This document shows, piece after piece, positions 58,057-64,000 of a stretch of DNA of 64,000 bases. The notes under the pieces were generated by a model. That model searched no databases and was not told where the DNA came from. It was given only the letters and a program-made list of their open reading frames with translations. The stretch is from Apoderus coryli (Eukaryota > Arthropoda > Insecta > Coleoptera > Attelabidae): contig OU452211.1 in NCBI GenBank assembly GCA_911728435.2, positions 11,514,428 to 11,578,427 of the forward strand, written 5' to 3'. Both the position numbers and the translations under genes were made by a program. The stretch's first letter is position 1. Every line of letters starts with the position of its first letter.

Positions 58057-58652
58057 ATTGTCTTCCAAAATCTTTCTGGATTTCTTTTCCAAAAATTCAA
58101 ACCCTCACCAATTCTGATATTTTCAAATAAATAGTCCATACTCAGCGTATAGCGTAATAGATAGATTGGGTAATATGTATAACCCATCAAACTTGAATTC
58201 TACGGCAGCAATTTTAGATGCCGTTGCTGACAAAAAGGCATAAAAACATTATTAAATGTATGTTTTAAGAGTCTGCTCTTATAACATTTTTCTAAAGCTT
58301 TCAAAACATATTAGATGCCAGTATGTTTTAAAAATTATATGGTCATAATAGATTTTTTGAGAAATTTGAAATATCTCAATTGGTCACTTAACGTCTAAGA
58401 ATTTTGTGTTTTCTCAAACAAGTTAAAAATCAACAGGTGCCAAAATTCCAGACTTGGAAAGCGCTTGCTGTAAAAACTAGACAAGTTCTGCTTTTGTGAT
58501 AGTAAAGTTTTTAACATATTTTAAATGCTTTTAATTAATTCAATTTTTCTCGGAAACTAAAAACAATAAAATAGCAAAAATATTTTATGTTTTATTTATT
58601 AAATAAAATAAATTAACGAACATAACAAACAAAACAAACACAACAGACAAAC
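58057..58652. other. Intergenic, 3' side of Osiris G
   Basis: No supported exon. A-rich polyadenylation-like DNA lies near 58,570-58,650. Confidence 0.4.
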
Positions 58653-59568
58653 TTAATTAACGTAAGCATTATACGCCATTTCATTCCCAGACAATTGTCG
58701 TCCATATCCAGGATGTTCCCATCCACTTGCTACTGGTGGATGATCGACTACATGATGATCCACGTGTTGTGGATAGTGAATAACCTCGTAATTAATTGTC
58801 TAAAAAAACAATACCAACAATATTACAGTGCAAAAACAATTAACACAAAAAATAATTTTACCTTTGGTTTGGTCAGTTTGAAAATGAGTAAAGCTCCAGT
58901 TAAAACCAATGAAAGTAGACCTAAAGTCAAAGCTTTCCATGTCTTTAAAGCAATCAAAGCTAGGGTTAAAGGTACTAGAACTGCAGTCTTGAACTTCAAT
59001 CCCAATAAGAATGGCAAGATGACTTTCTTCACTAACTTGGAAGATCGACCTATAATAATAGAATTGAAATCAAAATATTCTAATAATTTTATTTTAAATT
59101 GCTAATTTTACCTGTTACTGCTAATGGGATTTTAACATCTTCTGCTTGGAAAGACCTAGGGACTAGATCTCCTAGTGGTCCTTCTGAGTTTAATATAGAT
59201 GGAGCTTTTGCTACTAGATCATGGGTTTGTAGAAAGTCTTCGAACTTCTCAAATATGTCTTTATCTGATCGAGCCTCCTAGAAAAATAGATCTATCATCA
59301 GAATTCAACCGTTTTTTAAAGCGTTTAAACTCACGTCAGTTTGCTCTGGATTATTCTTCCTCAAAATCACTAAATCGTCGGTAATCCTTATCACATCATT
59401 ATTAGCAACATCACTAGCCCATTGCATTGCTCTTGGTCTCACACAATCAATTGAAAAATCTCGTAAGCAACCATTATAAACATCAACTAACACGTCAACA
59501 GCAGAATGATCCACTGCAGCTGCAGCTGCTACAAAGATAGTTAACCCGATGAATTTGAGTGCGACCAT
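58653..59568 (-). CDS. Osiris family protein (gene G), 244 aa
   Basis: Exons (minus): 59,335-59,568, 59,112-59,277, 58,862-59,049 and 58,653-58,799; phases 0,1,0, identical to gene F. Signal peptide about residues 1-18; C34 and C42 (C-x7-C) in [18 protein letters not shown]. Exon 2 has [17 protein letters not shown] and DLVPRSFQ. Exon 3 opens GRSSKLVKK, then a hydrophobic stretch with [20 protein letters not shown]. Exon 4 is His-rich ([19 protein letters not shown]) and ends GNEMAYNAY (234-242), a diverged AQxLAY motif. The TATA box is at 59,624-59,630. Exons 2 and 3 closely match gene F in protein, while the tail and signal peptide differ. Confidence 0.94.
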
Positions 59569-59623
59569 TATACCGACTACTTAATTAAATAAAAAATGAT
59601 ACAATAATTTGTATGTTTGTTTG

Positions 59624-59630
59624 TTTTATA
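59624..59630 (-). promoter_or_regulatory. TATA box of Osiris G
   Basis: TATAAAA on the minus strand, about 56 bp upstream of the ATG at 59,568. Confidence 0.6.
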
Positions 59631-62142
59631 TGCGTATTAAATGCCGGAAATCGAAACTGAATTGGGAAAAATGTGGGTTGGACGTGTGATGAATGAGTTT
59701 TTTGCTTTATAATTTCAATAGTTTGATAGAAATTTAGGACATACCGCCTTTGAAATTGAGAGCTTTTCGTCGTGCGATATAAATAATTAATCAAATAAGT
59801 GAAAATTGATTTATGAAATTTTTTCCCACTCTAATATTCTTTGTAGATTAGGTGACAATTAGAGCACTAATAAAAATCTACAGTTAGTTAGAGCAAAATA
59901 ATAGTCAGTTAATGTACAACAAAAGGTTCCGCAGTATAAGTTTCGGTTGGGTGTTGATTTCTTATTTGTGAGCCCAAAGTCCTTGCAAATTGAAAACTAA
60001 ATGTAATTCTTGAACTATATTAAACAACTTTGGATTAAAATTGTTTTATTTGTGATTCTCAGTCACCTATTAACTCCAGGTGCCAGGAATCTGAAAATAC
60101 ATCCTTCGCTGATTCCCAGAATATAGTTTGGAAACTTTTTAGTGAAGTGTATGCGTCGGATGTGTATTTGACCCTGTATGCATATCTTTGGCAACATGAT
60201 TTTGCTTTTATCTGATACTGTAGTGATATAGTATTAAATTAAACATTTGATCTACAAGTTCTACTCTGACTCTGCGTGTCCAAGAAGTGGATAGAATGCA
60301 GGCTGTGTGGTTGAAAGAATTTAGTGCATCTAAAAGCATCTAATCTTGGTCTTCCACTGATTCTTGTTTTTGTTAATGCCATTGAGACTGCCACAAGTTG
60401 AATTAACAATTAATTTAAATGATAGACTATCCATTACTCACCAAGTGAAAATTGAAGTTGTAAAGTTATAAGTGGTTTGTTCTTCTATGATATAAAATTA
60501 TACTACAAGTTAACTAAAGCTGATTGTTTAAATCCTATAAAACACAAACAAATCTACTTTAACTATGGCTCAAAAGAACATATTCTGGAATTTATTGAAA
60601 AGAAATCTAGTACAAGCCTTCTAATTTCCTCGAGACAAAATCATGTATCTGTGATAATATGTGGAAAATTGAGTGGTTATATTTAAAAATTTCAGGAGTA
60701 TTTAAGATTCTATTTAGAATATGATTTCTAAAATAATTTAAAAAGAAAAGCTAAGCGGTAAATTTATTGCTCTTTAATTTCAAATTGTTACAGTCGCCTT
60801 CACGAAATTTAGAATTTTTCACACTGAACCAATCTACGAACGACTTCTGTTATAACCGAAATTCTCAAAGTTCGATTATAATATTTTCAGATATTTGAAA
60901 ATTAAACGTCCACATATTTTTCAATAAATTTAATGAAAGAATAAAGAATAAATTAATTTCACAAATCAACTAATTGTATATTGTAATTATAATAAATAAA
61001 TAAATATAATAAATACAATAAATAAATAAATAACTTAATTACACATCATAAAATAAAATACATTTTTCTATATTATATTGTTAAACAAATTATTATTATA
61101 TATGGTTAACTGAAAACATAAATCCTCCTACACCTTAGAACTTAAATAAACATAATAAATATTAGTAGCCTTAATAATTTGTTTAACAAAACTTTAATAA
61201 ACTAATATTAACCTTAAAGTCGTGACATTATATTTATGGAACTAGATTTACTCAAAACTCTGTGTGTACACTTATAAGAAACAGAGCTCTAAACTTAAAC
61301 ATAAAATTGAGCATTATATTAATTAACATTAATAAGAATGATTATACCATAACTACTATAAAAATAATATATCGATACTCTTATATTTAATATTTCGCTA
61401 AAATAAATAATTTCAAACGGTTCCAAAATGAAATATGAATGAAAGTCTATCTTTGGGTGAGGTTTTCAAAATTTAATACAGTTTCAAGTTTGTTGCTAGG
61501 TAGTAAAATTAGAAGTATCCTATATGACTTTTTTTATTTCTAGAATATTATTTTCCTACTTAAAACTTATTTCTAATATAGAACAAAATATAAACTTTCT
61601 GTTATGTAAAATTTCTATCTTGGTACCAGGCCCACAAAATTTAAAATCAATAAAATGATTTAAACAGTCAAAATGCTCTAAACATGTTGAACCAAAAAAT
61701 TAAAATGAAGGCCTTGAGTGTTTTACTCTTCTATATAAAAAGTTCTGGGAAAACAGTTATTTTAAATTCCTGTTCACCGAGCACTACACTAAATTAATCA
61801 ACTTAATATTGAAGATATAACCCTACACTAAATTATATAAAATAAAGACATAAATTATAAAATAATGGCAATTTCACTCAAATGAACTAAAACGTACAAA
61901 TATTGATTTACATTTACCCGTTTAGTGAATATCAGAGGCAGATCTATGGGGGGAGATAAAGTGCAGAACCAAAAAAGAACTCAGATTGTTCCACAGTGTA
62001 GTTTCTCCATAATCGAACGGTTCTTTGTTTGTGTAAAACAGTTCATTAATTTTTTTTTGGTAATGAAACTTGCAAGCCCCCCAAACGATTATCCTAGATC
62101 CGCCACTGGATTACTTGTAAACTTTTAACCACAAATTTGAAA
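59631..62142. other. Intergenic, no gene supported
   Basis: AT-rich DNA with AATAAATAAATA runs at about 60,990-61,035. The open frame at 60,477-60,686 has no domain or splice context. The left end of gene H follows. Confidence 0.4.
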
Positions 62143-63852
62143 TTAAAGTTCGGTATTAAGTGCACAAGTTGGATAGAGCTTCAAGCAATCTCGACCATCT
62201 TGTCCATCTCGAGCCGATTGGACATATTTGTAGAATCGTATCACAGCTGCATTTGTCGATGTTGGTTTCTGGAGTTCAGTTGGGTCTCTAAAAGGAAAAC
62301 AAAGATTTTGTATATTGCAATGAATTTGAAAGTAAAGGACAAAGTAAAATTATTCCAAAGAAATGGATGTTATGACTGGTGTACCTACTTATTTACTCTA
62401 AGTTTTATTTTAGAGAATATCCTAACCACCAGCAGGATTACTACATTTCAAACTAACAAATATTAGCTACACAGAGAAGTTAAATTTTATTTTAAAAATA
62501 GTCAAAAGTCCTGTATTCCCTCACTTTTGCAGAAAAAGGTTTTCCAAAAATGTCTAATATTATCTTAGGTAGTTATTTTAGATTTAGTGCATTAAATTAA
62601 AAGGAAAACTACCTATATTATTATAAAAACTTGATACCAAGACGGACCCCTCCATTTAAAATAAAAAATTAACGGTAATGATCAAGGTAAGCAGGTTAGT
62701 GTACTCAAATATTTATTCATGTTTTACTTTAACAAATTTTGTATGCATAGGGAATGCGTGTTTTGCTAGATTAACAATTTCTTTTCACACACGTTGGATT
62801 GCAGAATGAAAATCTGACTTTGTAAGTAAATAAACTTAAAATAACAAAATACATAGAAAATTTAGAGTTAATTAATTTCACTTTATCCAAAAAGAGTTAA
62901 ATATTTAATAATTGCTGTAAAACACTGCTTTTTGAGTTAGAATGAACTTGTTACTTACCTGCTCAATTCAGCAGAAAGTAGATTGCTGTGCGGGCTAAAT
63001 TTCGTCGGATTTTTGTACATGCTACAAATTAAACGTTCTCTACAAGGTTCTTCGTTAAATCCTAAAAAGCAACAGAAACAGAAATTCCATAATTATTATT
63101 AAGAAGTATTAAAGTAATGATTATTCTATTAGTTATGGTCTGAAGATTTTTAATAATACCATGTTTTTACAAACTATACTGATGTTTGTATATATACTTT
63201 CAAATGTTCACCTGATTTTCAAAGGTGAGTGTGATAAAAGTAATTGTAATTGCAGGAAAAAGTATATAAAATGAACTGATATTTTTACACTCATTTTCTG
63301 TAACAATAAATGATAACTATTAAAACTACAATAAGAGTCCTCTTAGAATTAAAACTAACTATTGGCTAAGGCCAATTTAGAAATATATAAAAATTTGAAT
63401 TGTAAATTTCATATTTCTTGTAATATATCCAATTTTTGTGTAAAATTTAGCTTAATATTTAATAAAAAATATATCCTTACCTAAACTTTGTAAAATTTTA
63501 TCAATTTTATCTAATATCGGACTGTAAAACTTGTCATAAGTTATCGACGCAGCATTATATATTTCTTGTCCAACGAAACTCTGCTTTTTAGTAGTAACTT
63601 CAAATACTCCGAAGTTACTAGTATTATTAATACTAGTTGCCTTGATATTAGTTTCTTGTTGATAACCAGATTTTTGAGTATGTTGGTACACTGGATGAGG
63701 CTTCTCAATAATTGGTGGTTGATATTGCTGTTGAATTTGGGTCTTTTGGCTAAATTGTTGAGGATTTATTTGTGGTTGAGCTATATCTGGATTAAGAAAT
63801 ACGGAATTTTTGGATATTGATGACTGAAGTTGAACGGACTGCGGAGGAGTCG
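62143..63852 (-). CDS. Gln-rich conserved-looking protein of unknown function, 3' exons
   Basis: Three exons (minus): 63,481-63,852, 62,959-63,061 and 62,143-62,287, with GT/AG borders and consistent phases (1, then 2), ending in TAA at 62,143-62,145. The 5' exon or exons, including the start, are beyond 63,852; the first exon seen begins with two bases of a split codon. The first part is Gln/Pro-rich and low in complexity (QINPQQFSQKTQIQQQYQPP). It is followed by FVGQEIYNAASITYDKFYSP, then a compact Cys-bearing C-terminus: NEEPCRERLICSMYKNP, SAELSRDPTELQKPTST, FYKYVQSARDGQDG and RDCLKLYPTCAL. The four Cys could form two disulfides, which would fit a secreted protein. No family is recognised. 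It lies head to tail upstream of the Osiris G side. Confidence 0.8.
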
Positions 63853-64000
63853 CTGCAAAACGTAAAATACATTGTAAGACTCAATTAGAAGTTGCAGCTT
63901 ACTAACTATTAAGACATTTAGGTACTGTAGGTATAATATAAATTGAAGAATGAGTAACAGTGAGTATAGAGCGCCGATGAATTTTTTAAAGGGCCCATTA

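Noticed and set aside
60477..60686. 69-codon plus-strand frame
   Set aside because: No recognisable domain, promoter or splice context in AT-rich DNA.
1..64000. CRISPR array, bacterial operon or antiviral defence island
   Set aside because: The window is spliced insect DNA. The tandem repeats present are microsatellites and mini-element repeats without spacer structure.

Overview
This is an AT-rich insect nuclear contig. The evidence is spliced genes with GT/AG introns, a cluster of Osiris (DUF1676) genes, which are known only from insects, and insect-type transposons. A beetle or related holometabolan is plausible, but the species cannot be fixed from this sequence. No bacterial, CRISPR, rRNA or tRNA feature was seen.

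Left half (1-33,000). The host gene is an M17 leucine-aminopeptidase-type gene on the minus strand. Seven exons lie between 33,000 and 28,560. An eighth exon, continuing the protein in frame, lies far away at 8,764-8,665; the C-terminal exon or exons were not found and probably lie beyond the left edge. The intron between exons 7 and 8 is about 19.8 kb and is packed with mobile elements: a PIF/Harbinger-type element with MADF remains, a THAP remnant, a mariner split by two LINE insertions (one carrying an intact 2,087-bp Tc1/mariner-like element with DD41D spacing), a second LINE carrying a second, broken DD41D element, a Crypton-like tyrosine recombinase remnant and a mariner-derived foldback. 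The first 5 kb holds a broken LINE and a 3.4-kb block framed by 148-bp direct repeats.

Right half (34,850-59,570). Seven Osiris genes were rebuilt exon by exon. Gene A is minus, B, C and D are plus, and E, F and G are minus. B-E form one subfamily, F and G a tandem pair of another, and A is a third type with different intron phases. Most carry a signal peptide, a basic segment followed by a long hydrophobic stretch, and a C-terminal AQxLAY-like motif. Gene D has a one-base frameshift just before that motif. Several have a TATA box 55-100 bp upstream of the ATG. Between the genes are a LINE split by a repeat with 530-bp tandem units, a second near-identical copy of the DD41D transposon, a P-element/THAP transposase remnant and a perfect 50-bp-arm hairpin.

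Right edge (62,143-63,852). The last three exons of a minus-strand gene for a Gln-rich, Cys-containing protein of unknown function run off the window.
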